Below, in pieces: positions 63,143-64,000 of a DNA stretch of 64,000 nt. Made by a program: the position numbers and the translations under genes. The stretch covers positions 3,534,001 to 3,598,000 of the forward strand of contig NZ_AP022613.1 of assembly GCF_010730195.1 (NCBI RefSeq), written 5' to 3'. Numbering within the stretch: the stretch's first letter is position 1; every line of letters starts with the position of its first letter. The notes under the pieces were generated by a model. The model was not told the origin of the DNA. It ran no database searches and was given only the letters and a program-made list of their open reading frames with translations. Origin of the DNA: Mycobacterium conspicuum. Its GTDB lineage: Bacteria > Actinomycetota > Actinomycetes > Mycobacteriales > Mycobacteriaceae.

Positions 63143-64000
63143 CCGCCGCCTACGTGCGATGGATGGCCGAGGGGGCCGCCAGACCGCTGGTCCATGCCTA
63201 CCGGCGCACCGGCGCCGATATCCCCTTCGGCGACCCGGTGCCGTCACATGGGCGCGAAATGGAGGGCTGGTTCTGGCGCCTCACCGACACCGCCACGGGC
63301 CGGGTCGTCGTCGCGCTGTGCAGCGTCAACCAACACCCCGACGGCAGCTGGGCGACGGTCGCGGTCGCGGTTCACCCCGGCGGTATCGTGCACTCCGCGG
63401 CCCTCGACTATGCCGAAACCAGGCTGTCGCACTTCACCGTCGACGCCGGAATCGATTCGAGCGGGCGCATTGCCGCGAGCCCCGATGGCCTGCACATCGA
63501 ACTCGAAGACGTCGCCGTGAACCTGCGTTTCACCGATCCGTTCGCCTGGCCCAAGATCCTGGGCGGTGGTGGCATTGCGTCCTCGGTCCCGTTCCTCAAC
63601 CAGTACTGGCATCCCTACCGGCTGGGCGGAAAGGCCAGCGGCACAGTCGAATTCGACGGAACGGTGTGGACGTTCGACGACGCTCGGCTCTACGCCGAAA
63701 GGAACTGGGGCGCAGGGTTTCCCGAACGCTGGTGGTGGGGCCAGGCGCACGACTTCGACGACGCTGACGTCTCGGTCGCGTTCTCCGGTGGCCTCCTTGA
63801 GCTCGGCCCGCTGCGCCAGGAGGTCACCGGCGTGGTGGTGCGACTCGACGACCGCGTGATCCGGGTGACGCCGCCGGCGCGGGTGCGAGCACAGCTCAGC
63901 GACGGACGCTGGACCGTGCACGCCCGCACGCCGCGCTACCAGATCGACCTGGACGGCGACGGCACCAACGTCAACCCGCACGTCTTGCCGGTGCCGCTGC
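63139..64000 (+). CDS. Tocopherol-cyclase-like domain protein, 3' end outside the window
   Basis: 287 residues are visible from ATG 63139, which overlaps the esterase stop. The segment YAERNWGAGFPERWWWGQAH matches the conserved core of the tocopherol cyclase family, in which it lines the beta-barrel. In mycobacteria tocopherol is not made, so a lipid-binding or modifying role beside the esterase is more likely. The gene continues past the right edge. Confidence 0.8.
   Translation, partial: MTAAYVRWMAEGAARPLVHAYRRTGADIPFGDPVPSHGREMEGWFWRLTDTATGRVVVALCSVNQHPDGSWATVAVAVHPGGIVHSAALDYAETRLSHFTVDAGIDSSGRIAASPDGLHIELEDVAVNLRFTDPFAWPKILGGGGIASSVPFLNQYWHPYRLGGKASGTVEFDGTVWTFDDARLYAERNWGAGFPERWWWGQAHDFDDADVSVAFSGGLLELGPLRQEVTGVVVRLDDRVIRVTPPARVRAQLSDGRWTVHARTPRYQIDLDGDGTNVNPHVLPVPL

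Overview
The window is high-GC actinobacterial DNA and almost certainly comes from a mycobacterium. It carries a six-gene mce operon, FadD/crotonase/P450-type lipid and xenobiotic catabolism genes, relatives of M. tuberculosis Rv0577 and Rv0874c, many VapBC/Phd-type toxin-antitoxin (TA) loci and a LipC/LipO-type esterase. The species cannot be fixed from sequence reading alone; a slow-growing non-tuberculous mycobacterium is my best guess. No tRNA, rRNA or CRISPR array was seen.

Layout. 1-4.7 kb (minus strand): a catabolic operon of SDR (cut by the left edge), amidohydrolase, aldehyde dehydrogenase and acyl-CoA synthetase. It is divergent from mceABCDEF (4.9-12.3 kb, plus strand), which lacks the usual yrbEA/yrbEB permease pair. 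A shared motif close to GYAGAACGAYAY occurs upstream of the dehydrogenase and in the fadD/mceA divergent region, suggesting one regulator. 12.3-18.5 kb: a TA-rich, repeat-rich stretch with three intact TA pairs, a decayed vapC, a decayed zeta-toxin-like gene, two tandem repeats, a 21-bp repeated motif and two unassigned genes. 18.5-25.7 kb: crotonase plus TetR regulator, an Rv0577-like VOC protein, anmK, an SDR, an SMP-30-like lactonase, a vapB with a vapC stub, and a FIST sensor protein.

25.8-54.7 kb is a defence island. Two giant genes lie head to tail: a 2137-aa HEPN / transglutaminase-like / SF1 helicase / degenerate nuclease / DUF3320 protein, and a 1344-aa HIT / PLD / SF2 helicase / LexA-UmuD-like protease / DUF3427 protein. 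Convergent to them is a complete class 1 DISARM operon (drmD-drmMI-drmA-drmB-drmC) with an extra uncharacterised 562-aa gene at its 3' end. Divergent from drmD is a three-gene cassette (dual-OB protein and two DUF488 proteins) that looks AT-richer than its surroundings.

54.8-64 kb returns to chromosomal and accessory genes: an intact mazE with a frameshifted mazF, a VOC protein, a cytochrome P450, further VapBC/Phd pairs, a SEC-C protein coupled to a pRiA4b ORF-3-like protein, a decaying Ser/Thr kinase with HRN in place of HRD, and an alpha/beta-hydrolase esterase coupled to a tocopherol-cyclase-like gene cut by the right edge.

The most novel-looking items are the two-gene helicase module, especially the apparent self-cleaving protease cassette (Cys-Gly site, Ser, Lys) inside the second protein, and the extra gene in the DISARM operon.
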